64,000 nt of DNA, taken from Myxococcales bacterium (GTDB taxonomy: Bacteria; Myxococcota_A; Polyangia; Palsa-1104). This document shows, in pieces, positions 43,047 through 51,427 of this stretch. Below the pieces are notes generated by a model. That model ran no database searches, had not been told where the DNA came from, and saw only the letters and a program-made list of their open reading frames with translations. Numbering within the stretch: the first letter of the stretch is position 1; each line of letters opens with the position of its first letter. The stretch spans positions 1-64,000 of the forward strand of contig JAQBQH010000150.1 of the NCBI GenBank assembly GCA_028287105.1. Direction: 5' to 3'. A program made the translations under genes and the position numbers.

Positions 43047-43949
43047 TCAGCGGATGGCCAACGTATATCCGGCGAAATCGACGCCGCCGCGGCTGTCGCG
43101 CAACACGATCCATAGATGCGCGCTGCCGGGCGAGAGTGGCGCGGTCCAGCGGTTTTCGCCGTCGCTGTTCTCGAACGCGAGGCTACCTGCGTCGGTGAAC
43201 CAGGAGAGGGTCATCGTTTCGACGTGATCGATCAGCGCCTGGCTCTGTGGATCGAGGACCGGGAACGACTCGACCGAGTCGGCGGTGAAGCCGGCGCGTA
43301 GGGTTACGTCGCTGCCGGCGGGGAGGGTGTCGAGCGCGACCTCTCGGCCGTCGACGGTGGCGACGAGGGCGGTGAGCGTCGGATTGCGATTGGCGGCGTA
43401 GCGTGCCGCAAATTCGGTCGCTGCGTCCATCGACGCGCCGGCCAGCGCGCAGCGGATGCGCGCCAGCGCGATGGTGGCCGCGCTGTCGAGATCGGCGCGC
43501 AGCGGCTGGTAATAGCCGCCCGTGACGTCGGCCGCGCGCGGTTGCGGCGGTGGCTCGCCTGCGGTCGCGGGCGGGATCTCCGGACCGAAGAGGCGACAGC
43601 CGTCGGCGGGCAGCCGCACCGACAGCGGCATCGCGGTCGCGCCGAGCGCAGTGGTCGCGTCGGCTGCGAGGCAGGTTGGGCTGACCACGTCGTTCTCACT
43701 GACCGCTTTGGGCGCCTTGCAGATCGACCACGACAAGGGCGGGTGCACCGTACCCTCTGGCGATGCGACGAGCGCAGCGGCCATGACGACACTGCCGGGC
43801 GCTGCTTCGGGCGGCTCGAAGCGCACCGCGACGACGCGCGACGACGAGATCAGTGATGGTGGCGCGCCGAGCTCAGGACGACATCCGCCCCCGGCGAGCG
43901 CGACCGGCCAGAGCGCCAGGAGGGCGGCGGCGGATCGCGGCGCGCTCAA
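43047..43949 (-). CDS. Predicted lipoprotein, last gene of the envelope operon
   Basis: A 300-residue protein from a TTG start at 43949 that overlaps the receptor stop codon (TTGA), chosen because it gives an immediate signal sequence, AALLALWPVALAGGGC, with a lipoprotein-like Cys at about residue 25. The mature part is beta-rich (VVAVRFEPPEAAPGSVV, DVTLRAGFTADS, SPGSAHLWIVLRDSRGGVDF), like Ig-fold domains of surface lipoproteins. No family is recognised. It is co-translated with the TonB-dependent receptor, so a surface partner of that receptor is inferred. Confidence 0.75.
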   Translation of the reverse strand: MSAPRSAAALLALWPVALAGGGCRPELGAPPSLISSSRVVAVRFEPPEAAPGSVVMAAALVASPEGTVHPPLSWSICKAPKAVSENDVVSPTCLAADATTALGATAMPLSVRLPADGCRLFGPEIPPATAGEPPPQPRAADVTGGYYQPLRADLDSAATIALARIRCALAGASMDAATEFAARYAANRNPTLTALVATVDGREVALDTLPAGSDVTLRAGFTADSVESFPVLDPQSQALIDHVETMTLSWFTDAGSLAFENSDGENRWTAPLSPGSAHLWIVLRDSRGGVDFAGYTLAIR

Positions 43950-46306
43950 AACTGCACCTTTGCGCCGAGCACCGCCAGCGTCGGCAGCCCCGTCAGGTAG
44001 CCGCGCTGCGAGTAGTCGGCGCGGTAGACGATCTCCTCGGGGTTCTGTTGGTAGGTCACGTTCTGCAGGTCGAGGTAGATGCGCAGCGTGGCGCGCGTCC
44101 AGACGAAGGCGCGCTCGAGGTGCAGATCGAGCTGAACGAAGTCGGGGATGCGGATCGAGCCCACGTCGCCGAACAGCGGATCGAAGCGATTGTCGCGCGC
44201 GTCGAAGTAGGCGCCGGTCACGGGGGTCCGCGGAAATCCGGTGGCGTAGCGCAGGCGCAGGCCGAATTGCCAGCGCCGAAGCTCGTAGCCGGCGACGACG
44301 GTGAGGATGTGGGTCTGGTCGTAATCCGAGAGGCGCGTCGCCGACGTCGGATGATCCTGACGCTCCGAGCGGCCGGTGGTGTAGCTCAACCAGCCGGAGA
44401 GGCCGTGCCACGCTTGCAACCGAACGAGCAGCTGCGCGCCGTAGCTGCGGCCGCTTCCGTCCTGGACCAGCGCGGCAGCGACGGGAGGCGAAGGCAGCGC
44501 GTTGCGCGCGACCAGATCGTCGAGCTGGCGATAGTAGACGTTGGCCTCGGCGGTGAGGGGAGCGGTGAGGCGCACCTCGCCGCCGGCGGTGACGACGAGC
44601 GCACGGGCCGGTCCCAGCGTCGGGTTGCCGAAGCGCGCGCCGAGATCGGCCGGGTCGGGCGGTTGGTGATAGAGACCGGCGGCCGCGGTGAGGAGCAGGC
44701 GGCGGTGGGCCTGCGCGCGAATGGCGAGGCGCGGATCGATCGACCAACCGAGCCGCGAGAAGCCGGTCGCGGGGGCGCTGGCGGGTGCGGGGAGGCGATG
44801 ATCGCCCTCGACCAGGAGCGCGTCGACGCGCAGGCCGGGAGTGATGGTGACGGGGCCGAGCCGCACGTCGAGGCTGGCGAACGGCGCGGCGTCGAGGAGG
44901 TGCAGCCGGTCGTCGGCGGCAGCTACGTCGTCGCCGGGCGGCTGACCGAAGACGAACGGATCCCCTTCGCGCGCCGGAATGGTCAGCGAGCCGAGGCGGG
45001 AGATGTGCGCGTGCGTGTCGAGGAGGTCGAGACCGACCGAGAGGATCAGCGCACGGGCGAGCCGACGGCGATAGGTGGCGCGCAGCCCGGCCAGGACCGA
45101 GGTCACGGCGAGCCGCGCGGGCGTGGGACCGAAGCGCTGGTCGGTGCGCGTGTCGTCGTAGCCGAACCAGGGCGTCAGCTCGACGGCGCTGCCGTCGCGA
45201 TCGGCGCTGTAGCGAACGATGGCGCGCCAGGTCGAGCGGTCGAACGACTCGCGATGGGCCTGTGCCGGATCGGCGGCGGCGGTGGCGCGACGGAGTGAGT
45301 CGTCGGCGGCCAGGAGCGTGAGCGTCAGCTGCTCGCGCGCGCGCAGGCGCACGGTGGCGCGCAGCTGATAGTCGTCCCAGCGCGGCAGCGGCACGAAGGC
45401 GGCGGCGTCGCCGTGGACGACGGCGGTCGCCAGGCGGTCGAGCCAGCTATAGCGGCCGGCGACGGTGAGCGTGACGCGCGCGCCAAGGGTGGCGCTGAGG
45501 AGCGCGGAGGCATCGAGGAGATCGAGGGCGACCGATCCGTGCACGCCACGCTCGGGTTCGGCCGTCGTTTCAACGCGGACGAGGCCGCCGAGCGCGCGTC
45601 CCCACTCGGCGCCAAAGCCGCCCGGCGAGAGCGACACGCGGCTGACGAGGTCGCCGTGGATGGTCGAGCGCCAGCCGCCGACGTGGTAGAGCGCGGGGAT
45701 CTCGACGCCGTCGACGACGACGCGGCTGTCGGCGGGGGCGGCGCCCCAGATGATGAGCGCGCCGGAGCCGACGGTGGCGCGGGCGACGCCGGGCAGATCT
45801 TCGACGACCTTGAGCGGATCGTCGGCGGCGCCGGCGACGTGACGCGCCTCTTCGCGGCCGACGCCGGTCTCGACGACGCCGGCGCGCTCGATGCGCGGGG
45901 CGCGAACGACCGACTGGTAGCGATCGCTCGGAGCGCGGGTGGTGACGAGATAGCGGACCTCGCGGTGACGGCCGCCGGCGACCTCTTCGTCGACGGCGAC
46001 GTCGTCGAGCTCGGGGCCGGCGAGGGTCAGCGTGTGGCGGCCCACGGGGGCGCCGATGAAGCGGAAGCGGCCGTCGTCGTCGGTGCGCGCGACGCGGGCG
46101 ACATCGGTCATGGTGACGGTGACGCCGCCGAGCGGGCGTGCCGTGCCGCGCTCGAGGACGATGCCGGAGAGCTCGCCGGTCGCCGCGCCTGGCGTGGCGA
46201 TTGCGTTCGGCGTCGGGGTGGTGCCGTCAGCCGACTGGGCGTGCGTGATGGCCGCGGCCAGGACGAGCGCGAGGCCGATCGCGCGACCGGCGCGCTCACG
46301 GGACAT
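43946..46306 (-). CDS. TonB-dependent outer-membrane receptor
   Basis: A 786-residue protein with a signal peptide (to about THAQ, residue 23). Next comes a carboxypeptidase-regulatory-like domain (GELSGIVLERGTARPLGGVTVTMTD, about 44-120). The plug follows (VVEDLPGVARATVGSGALIIWGAAPADSRV split by short loops, about 165-250), then a 22-strand-type barrel ending in aromatic TLAVLGAKVQF. The N-terminal domain is common in Bacteroidota and Myxococcota receptors. The ligand is unknown. The ATG lies 11 bases inside the upstream lipoprotein gene and its stop overlaps the next start. Confidence 0.92.
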   Translation of the reverse strand: MSRERAGRAIGLALVLAAAITHAQSADGTTPTPNAIATPGAATGELSGIVLERGTARPLGGVTVTMTDVARVARTDDDGRFRFIGAPVGRHTLTLAGPELDDVAVDEEVAGGRHREVRYLVTTRAPSDRYQSVVRAPRIERAGVVETGVGREEARHVAGAADDPLKVVEDLPGVARATVGSGALIIWGAAPADSRVVVDGVEIPALYHVGGWRSTIHGDLVSRVSLSPGGFGAEWGRALGGLVRVETTAEPERGVHGSVALDLLDASALLSATLGARVTLTVAGRYSWLDRLATAVVHGDAAAFVPLPRWDDYQLRATVRLRAREQLTLTLLAADDSLRRATAAADPAQAHRESFDRSTWRAIVRYSADRDGSAVELTPWFGYDDTRTDQRFGPTPARLAVTSVLAGLRATYRRRLARALILSVGLDLLDTHAHISRLGSLTIPAREGDPFVFGQPPGDDVAAADDRLHLLDAAPFASLDVRLGPVTITPGLRVDALLVEGDHRLPAPASAPATGFSRLGWSIDPRLAIRAQAHRRLLLTAAAGLYHQPPDPADLGARFGNPTLGPARALVVTAGGEVRLTAPLTAEANVYYRQLDDLVARNALPSPPVAAALVQDGSGRSYGAQLLVRLQAWHGLSGWLSYTTGRSERQDHPTSATRLSDYDQTHILTVVAGYELRRWQFGLRLRYATGFPRTPVTGAYFDARDNRFDPLFGDVGSIRIPDFVQLDLHLERAFVWTRATLRIYLDLQNVTYQQNPEEIVYRADYSQRGYLTGLPTLAVLGAKVQF

Positions 46307-47168
46307 CGAGCTCCAGCGCCGTGCGACCGGCGCCCTTGTCGTGCGGGCCGCGCGTGTCGGCGTCGGTGGCCTCGCCGGTGGCGGTGGCGACGACCGCGCC
46401 GTCGCGGAGCAGGGTCAGCTGCCAGTCGGCAAAGGCGGCGCCGCACAGCGAGAACGCGTCGACGCGCGCGACGTAGTGGCCGGATGGCGGCGTGTCGGTG
46501 AAGACGATGTTCTCCTGATCGCGCCCGTCGAACGAGCAGCCGGCGTTGGAGTCGACATCGAAGCGACCGTCGGGATGGTGCGCCGAGATCTCGTTGCCGG
46601 CCGGATCGACGAGCCGCAGATCGAGATCGGCGCTCCCCTGCCAGGCGAGATGGAGGACCAGCGCGCCGGTCGGCAGCGAGGGGCCGGCGATGTCGAGGGC
46701 CAGCGTCGACGGCGCGCCGAGATGGCCGCGCGCATCGACGGCCTGCGCCAGGAGCGTGCGCGGGCCGGTCGCGAGATCACGAGAAAAGGCGAGCCGAACG
46801 TCGAAGGTCGGCAGCGTCGGTGCCTCGGTAGCGGGCACGCCGGCGGTGACGATCCAGTAGCCGCGATCTCCGTCGAGACGCAGCAGCACTGCCGTCGCGG
46901 CGGGATCGAGCTGACCGAGGAGCGGGCGATCGTGGGCGCCGGCCGGGATGTGCGGATCGGCGAGCTGGAGGTCGCGCACCGACGGTCCGTCCAGCTCGGC
47001 CGCGGGCGGCGCGCCGGCGGTGAACTGCGCGCCGGCGACCTGCAGGTCGGCCGACAGCCCAGGATCGGCCGAGAGGCCGCAGCCGGCCGCGACGACGGCG
47101 ACCGTGACGGCGATCGTGACGGCGACCGTGACCGTCAGCCACGAGCCGGGCGACCGCGCCGCCCGCAT
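46296..47168 (-). CDS. Lipoprotein with pre-peptidase/YfaP-like beta-sandwich
   Basis: A 290-residue lipoprotein. The signal VAVTIAVTVAVVAAGC has a good lipobox with Cys near residue 30. The C-terminal domain from about residue 165 contains GSADLDLRLVDPAGNEIS, GRFDVDSNAGCSFDG, ENIVF and GHYVARVDAFSLCG, which resembles the DUF2135/YfaP beta-sandwich; its two Cys could pair. Such domains bind ligands or matrix. The gene begins in the porin stop (TGATG) and runs into the receptor start, so it is translated as part of the operon. Confidence 0.82.
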   Translation of the reverse strand: MRAARSPGSWLTVTVAVTIAVTVAVVAAGCGLSADPGLSADLQVAGAQFTAGAPPAAELDGPSVRDLQLADPHIPAGAHDRPLLGQLDPAATAVLLRLDGDRGYWIVTAGVPATEAPTLPTFDVRLAFSRDLATGPRTLLAQAVDARGHLGAPSTLALDIAGPSLPTGALVLHLAWQGSADLDLRLVDPAGNEISAHHPDGRFDVDSNAGCSFDGRDQENIVFTDTPPSGHYVARVDAFSLCGAAFADWQLTLLRDGAVVATATGEATDADTRGPHDKGAGRTALELDVP

Positions 47169-48604
47169 CAGAAGACCACCTGTGCGCGCAAGGTGACGAC
47201 GTCGGAGCCGAGTGTTGCCGGCGCGCCGGAATCGCTCCGCGCGAGCGCGTTCGTATTGTGGTCCCACTCGAGCGTGAGCCGCGCGTACGGCGGAAAGGCG
47301 GCGGCGATGGCGACCGCCAGCGTCGAGAACGTCTTGTCGCGCGGCACCAGACGCGCGCCGACCTGTTCGCGCGCATCGGCGTCGGGGTCGTAGCGGTCGT
47401 AGCGCACGCCGACGGCGCAATAGCGGGTGAGCTGCTGCGTGGCGGCGATGTACCAGCCGAGCTCTCGCAGATCGCGTCCGACCGCCACCGGATCGGCGAC
47501 GAGGAGCGCGCGGTCGAGGTTGGCGGCCCAGATGAGCTCGCCGCGAAGGGTGAGCGCACCGACGCGCGGAAGCTCGACGATGACCGAGAGATCGCCGCCG
47601 AACGCGTAACGCGAGAAGGTCTGCGACCCGGTGGCGGGCTGGCCGGGCAGCCCGACCAGCTCGGTGGGATCGACCTGGCCATCGCCGTTGCTGTCGCGCC
47701 AGACCACCGAATCCTTCGTCGACGACGTGCCGCGGTGAAAGCCGGTGCCGTAGAGGGCGGAGATGCCACCCGCGACGGAGAGCCGACCGCCGAGCGCGCT
47801 GTCGGCGCCGATGCGACCGAGGAAATCCTTGGAGGCGCTGGGATCGGCGAGCGCGAACTGCTTGTCACCCGAGGGCTGGCCGTTCATGGCGGCGACCTGC
47901 CAACGGAGCCAGCGCCAGCGACCCTGCAGGCGGGCGCCGAGGTCGAACTCGCCGGGGAAGAGGGCGCGCGCGATGTTGCTACGCTCGAGGAACAGGCGCA
48001 CGTAGTCGCGCTCCTGCACCTCGAACCCGAACGGGATACGCATGAGGCCGAGCGTGCCCATGACGACGGGGCCCGTGTCGGAGGTGCAGCGTGGCCAGCA
48101 GGCCGAGGCCTCGACGTCGATGAGGCGCGCGACCGGGCCGTTCACGGTGTTGCCGTCGAACTCGATGACTCCGGCGACGGGCCCGTAGTCACCCTCGACG
48201 CGCAGTCGCGCGCGGCGGATGAGGAAGCGCGTCTCGTTGAGCGGCTGACCGGTCGACGGGTTGAGCTCGTCGACGGACGCCTGATGGTAGAGGATGCCGT
48301 CGGCTTGCAGGAAGCCGAACAGCGCTACCGAGAAGCGGCCGACGCGGAAGGCGGCGGCGTGCGCGTCGCGGGCGGTGAACGTCGCCTTCAGCGCGGCCAG
48401 CTCGGCGGCCTGACGGTCGATGCGCGCCTGGGCGTCGCCGAGCTGCCGTGCGAGGTCGTCGACACGCGCGCCGAGCGCATCGGCCGCGCTTGGAGCCGTC
48501 GGTGTTGCCGGCGTTGTCGCCGCGGCTGCGTCCGTCGATTCAGCTGGCGCCTGCGCGCGCGCCGTCGTCGCAACCAGAAGCCCGGCGAGCAGAGCGACGC
48601 GCAC
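47168..48604 (-). CDS. Outer-membrane porin of the OprO/OprP (phosphate-selective) type
   Basis: A 478-residue protein from a GTG start at 48604 (VRVALLAGLLVATTARAQA signal). A short coiled coil (about 50-85: DDLARQLGDAQARIDRQAAELAALK) precedes the barrel, as in OprP-like trimeric porins. Barrel features include ETRFLIRRARLRVEGDYG, MRIPFGFEVQERD and a C-terminal Phe (VTLRAQVVF). The family includes phosphate- and polyphosphate-selective channels; selectivity here is inference. GTG shares a base with the upstream lipoprotein stop (TAGTG). Confidence 0.86.
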   Translation of the reverse strand: MRVALLAGLLVATTARAQAPAESTDAAAATTPATPTAPSAADALGARVDDLARQLGDAQARIDRQAAELAALKATFTARDAHAAAFRVGRFSVALFGFLQADGILYHQASVDELNPSTGQPLNETRFLIRRARLRVEGDYGPVAGVIEFDGNTVNGPVARLIDVEASACWPRCTSDTGPVVMGTLGLMRIPFGFEVQERDYVRLFLERSNIARALFPGEFDLGARLQGRWRWLRWQVAAMNGQPSGDKQFALADPSASKDFLGRIGADSALGGRLSVAGGISALYGTGFHRGTSSTKDSVVWRDSNGDGQVDPTELVGLPGQPATGSQTFSRYAFGGDLSVIVELPRVGALTLRGELIWAANLDRALLVADPVAVGRDLRELGWYIAATQQLTRYCAVGVRYDRYDPDADAREQVGARLVPRDKTFSTLAVAIAAAFPPYARLTLEWDHNTNALARSDSGAPATLGSDVVTLRAQVVF

Positions 48605-48867
48605 TACGGCAGCGCGGGCAGCGTGCCGCCTGGCGCCAGCGACGGGAAGTACGGAGCGTCCTTGGTCGCCTCGCCGCTCTGCGCGTCGGTGCACGCGTTC
48701 AAGATCTCGGTCGGCGTGACCGGGCTCATCACGCAGCCGGCCGGCGCCAGGTCGGGATTCTGCGCCGTCGCCATGTCGGCAGCGCCGCCCTTGCTACCGT
48801 TGCCGCAGCCGGCCAGCGTCGCCAACGCCACCGCCGCGATGAAGCGCATCAGGTGTCCGGTCGTCAT
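48604..48867 (-). CDS. Small lipoprotein in the envelope operon
   Basis: An 87-residue lipoprotein: FIAAVALATLAGC is a good lipobox, with Cys at about residue 21. The mature part is short and carries a Cys pair (GCVMSPV, LNACTDAQ). No family recognised. It starts inside the stop of the binding-protein gene (TGATG) and ends inside the porin start (TAGTG), so it is clearly part of the operon despite its size. It may stabilise the porin or bind the substrate-binding protein. Confidence 0.75.
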   Translation of the reverse strand: MTTGHLMRFIAAVALATLAGCGNGSKGGAADMATAQNPDLAPAGCVMSPVTPTEILNACTDAQSGEATKDAPYFPSLAPGGTLPALP

Positions 48868-50135
48868 CACTTCGCCTCGCAGTAGCCGTGACGGCACATG
48901 CCGCTGCCACACGGACTGTTGTCGGTGCATGCGGTGCAGCTCGTCGCGCCCATCGGCGCCTTGGCGTCGAAGTAGCAGCCGCACGGTTGATCGTTGGCGA
49001 CCAGCGATTGCGGTCCGCCATCGGCGCTGCGCTTGACCTTCATGGCGCAGGCGGGCACCAGCCCGGCGTTGATGACGACGTCGAGCGGCTCGAACGCGGG
49101 GCTGGTCGCGACCTGGCTGCCGACGAGCATGTCGATGATGGTCTGGGCGCCTGCCTTGCGCGCCTTGCCGTCGCTGCCCATGCTGGCGACGTACTGCACG
49201 TACGACCACAGCGGGTAGTGGCCATCGCGCACGTTCTTCTTGTCGAAGGCGTTGGGCGAGGAATCGGGCCAGTACGACTTGAGCTGCTGGAAGGCGCGGA
49301 AGGCGAGCGAGTGCAGGTTGGCGCGGTTGGCCGCCTGGTCGTAGATCTCGGTGCCGAGGATGCCGAGCGTCTTCTCGGCGTTGCCATCCGAGAGGTGCGA
49401 CGCGATGGCGGTGGCCACGGCGCTCGACTGATCGATCTGATGCATCGTGTCCGCGAGCAGCTTCCACTTCGACGCCGGCACGCTGATGTTGGCGCCGATG
49501 CTGATCTGGGTGCCCTTCGACGCCGGGCGTCCGAAGATGAATGTCGGATCGCCCCACGGCGGCACCATCGCGCTCATCGCGCCGAGGCCCATCACCAGAT
49601 ACGCCTCCTCGGCGGTGATCGTCTGCTGCGTCGAGCCCATCGCGGTGCCGACGCCGCCCGGCACGGCGAAGACGAAGGCCTGCACCGGGCCTTGCGTGAC
49701 CGCGACGCCGGCGGGGCGAACCGGCGTCATCGGACAGTTGGTCGCGTCGGGAAACACGATCGAGATGCCGAGATCGACCTGTTGTCCGGCAACCGGCTGG
49801 CAGGTCGGCACCGGCGACGTCTTGGGATCGAACGCCGGATCGGCGGGGATGTAGAAGGTGCCGCCCGCCGTCGCGTTCGGCGTGAAGACGTCGCTGTAGA
49901 CGTAGCTCAGATTGCTGCACGACCCGTTCGGCGAATAGATGATCGTGGTAGGCGTGGCTTGCGCGCGCAGCTTCTTGCCGAGCGCTTTCAAGATCGGCAC
50001 CTGCGTGTCGGCGGCCTGAACGTAGACGCGATTGGGGCCGATGGCGACGTCGTCTTCGCACGTCTGCGCGCGCGCGGCGCCGCCGGCGAGCAGCGCGCTC
50101 ATGAGCGCGAGGGTAGCGACCACCGATCTCCACAT
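48867..50135 (-). CDS. Periplasmic substrate-binding-like protein (PstS-like fold) with Cys-rich tail
   Basis: A 422-residue protein with a signal peptide (to ARAQT, about residue 24). The body resembles type 2 periplasmic binding proteins of the PstS kind: PILKALGKKL, GISIVFPDAT, VQAFVFAVP, ITAEEAYLVMGLG and FGRPASKGTQ. The last 60 residues have eight Cys in CGCYFDAK, SCTACTDNSPCGSGMC and HGYCE, a disulfide-rich module typical of myxobacterial secreted proteins. GGAGGAG precedes ATG 50135, so this is the operon's first gene. No ABC permease or ATPase follows. Confidence 0.75.
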   Translation of the reverse strand: MWRSVVATLALMSALLAGGAARAQTCEDDVAIGPNRVYVQAADTQVPILKALGKKLRAQATPTTIIYSPNGSCSNLSYVYSDVFTPNATAGGTFYIPADPAFDPKTSPVPTCQPVAGQQVDLGISIVFPDATNCPMTPVRPAGVAVTQGPVQAFVFAVPGGVGTAMGSTQQTITAEEAYLVMGLGAMSAMVPPWGDPTFIFGRPASKGTQISIGANISVPASKWKLLADTMHQIDQSSAVATAIASHLSDGNAEKTLGILGTEIYDQAANRANLHSLAFRAFQQLKSYWPDSSPNAFDKKNVRDGHYPLWSYVQYVASMGSDGKARKAGAQTIIDMLVGSQVATSPAFEPLDVVINAGLVPACAMKVKRSADGGPQSLVANDQPCGCYFDAKAPMGATSCTACTDNSPCGSGMCRHGYCEAK

Positions 50136-50180
50136 GGCTCCTCCGTTCGTGACGATATTGTTTGCGCGCAAAGTCGGACA

Positions 50181-50196
50181 TCCGTAGCGGTACGGA
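50181..50196. promoter_or_regulatory. Palindromic operator 1: TCCGTA-N4-TACGGA
   Basis: A perfect 6-4-6 inverted repeat (spacer GCGG), 46 bases upstream of the first gene of the minus-strand envelope operon. An identical half-site pair lies at 50312-50327. Confidence 0.6.
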
Positions 50197-50311
50197 ACGC
50201 GTGCGATGTCGCGACTAGAGCAAGCGGCGCGCCGATGCGAGAGCGCCGAGATTCCGCGGCAGGTCGCGTCGCCGTCGAGGAGCCGAGACCCCACCCTGCG
50301 TAGTGCAGTCC

Positions 50312-50327
50312 TCCGTAACCATACGGA
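50312..50327. promoter_or_regulatory. Palindromic operator 2: TCCGTA-N4-TACGGA
   Basis: The second perfect copy (spacer ACCA), 43 bases upstream of the plus-strand lipoprotein at 50370. The symmetrical placement suggests that a single regulator controls both transcripts. Confidence 0.6.
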
Positions 50328-50369
50328 TCAGCCGTTGTCGTCGACGATGCGGGAGCGTATGGTCTGAGG

Positions 50370-50894
50370 ATGCGGATCGTTCTCGCCGCGCTCCTCCTCA
50401 CACTCATCGCCGGTTGTCAGAAGGCGAGCGACGAGACCAGCGCCAAGCGCATGCCGCTGGCGCCGCCACCGCCGGCGCCGCGCGAGATGGTGCTACCCGA
50501 CGGGCTGCGCATCGAAGTCCTTTTGCGCGGTAAGGCTGCGCCTGCGATCGACGCAGGCAAGCTGCGCGCGACGCCGCCCGATTTTCAGGATACGGAGCGA
50601 CGAGCGTGGAAGCTGTCGACGCTGGTGGGCGCGGCGCACAGCCCGCCCGCGACCGAGTTCGTCGTCGACGGCTCGCCCAACGCGGGGCTGGTGTTGCGAC
50701 AGCCGCGCGGCAACGACGAGGCGCAGCCGGTCCTGATGCTCAACCGACGCGGTGACGTGGTGGCGACGATGCTGACGCCGAATGCGCCGTTTCCCGCGTT
50801 CCACGGTGAAGGCGGGCGCTTGCGGCGGCCCGGTGACACGACGCCGCACGTCAGCGGCGTGACGCGCATCCAGGTCGGACGCGCAGCGCCCTGA
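50370..50894 (+). CDS. Predicted lipoprotein, divergent from the envelope operon
   Basis: A 174-residue lipoprotein: MRIVLAALLLTLIAGC gives a textbook lipobox, Cys16. The mature part has a Pro-rich start (APPPPAPRE) and a compact domain (LPDGLRIEVLLRG, TEFVVDGSPNAGLVLRQPRG). No family recognised. The paired palindrome upstream links it to the operon at 43047-50135. Confidence 0.8.
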   Translation: MRIVLAALLLTLIAGCQKASDETSAKRMPLAPPPPAPREMVLPDGLRIEVLLRGKAAPAIDAGKLRATPPDFQDTERRAWKLSTLVGAAHSPPATEFVVDGSPNAGLVLRQPRGNDEAQPVLMLNRRGDVVATMLTPNAPFPAFHGEGGRLRRPGDTTPHVSGVTRIQVGRAAP

Positions 50895-50901
50895 GCGGCG
50901 G

Positions 50902-51384
50902 TTACTGCGCGCCGATGGCCGCGACGAGATCGTCGATCGACCACAGCGTGACAGCGACCGACGCGAACTGGATCGTGTCGCCGACGTCCACCGGCACCGC
51001 GCGTCCCGACTCGAGGCGCGTGCCGTTGAGGAAGGTGCCGTTCTTGCTGTCCGAGTCGGTCAGCGACGGTAACCCGCCGCCCATCGAGAACACGGCGTGC
51101 ACCTTCGAAATCTTGCTGCTCGGCAGGACTACGTCCGCCCCCTCGCGGCCGATGGAGACGGCGGCGGCGCCCGCGCGCGACTTTAGCGGGAAGATGTCGA
51201 CGTCGTCGAGCTGCTTCTTGCCCGACAGGATCTCCTGGCTGTCGCGGCTCGCGGTGTTCACGAAATCGGCGAAGCCTTCGAGCGCGTCGGCCGGCGTCAT
51301 CACCAGGAACCATTTGCCATGCAGCTCGGCAAATCCCTTGCGCCCGAGCGAATCGAGCGCGCTGCGCACCTCTTCGACGTCCAC
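50902..51384 (-). CDS. FHA domain protein
   Basis: A 160-residue cytoplasmic protein. The FHA fold at about 70-150 carries VSIGREGADVVLPSSKISKVHAVF and SDSKNGTFLNGTRL, including the Arg, Ser, His and Asn residues that bind phosphothreonine. The N-terminal 65 residues are unassigned. It is the last gene of the minus-strand run that begins at 56046, 43 bases after the ATP-grasp stop, so phospho-dependent control of that pathway is possible. No Ser/Thr kinase is nearby. Confidence 0.88.
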   Translation of the reverse strand: MDVEEVRSALDSLGRKGFAELHGKWFLVMTPADALEGFADFVNTASRDSQEILSGKKQLDDVDIFPLKSRAGAAAVSIGREGADVVLPSSKISKVHAVFSMGGGLPSLTDSDSKNGTFLNGTRLESGRAVPVDVGDTIQFASVAVTLWSIDDLVAAIGAQ

Positions 51385-51427
51385 GCTAACAGAATACCAT
51401 TAGTACGCGGCGTGTAGGCGGCGGCTT

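Noticed and set aside
43853-45298. Plus-strand open frame of 481 codons
   Set aside because: Antisense to the TonB-dependent receptor, with no supporting start signal or motif.
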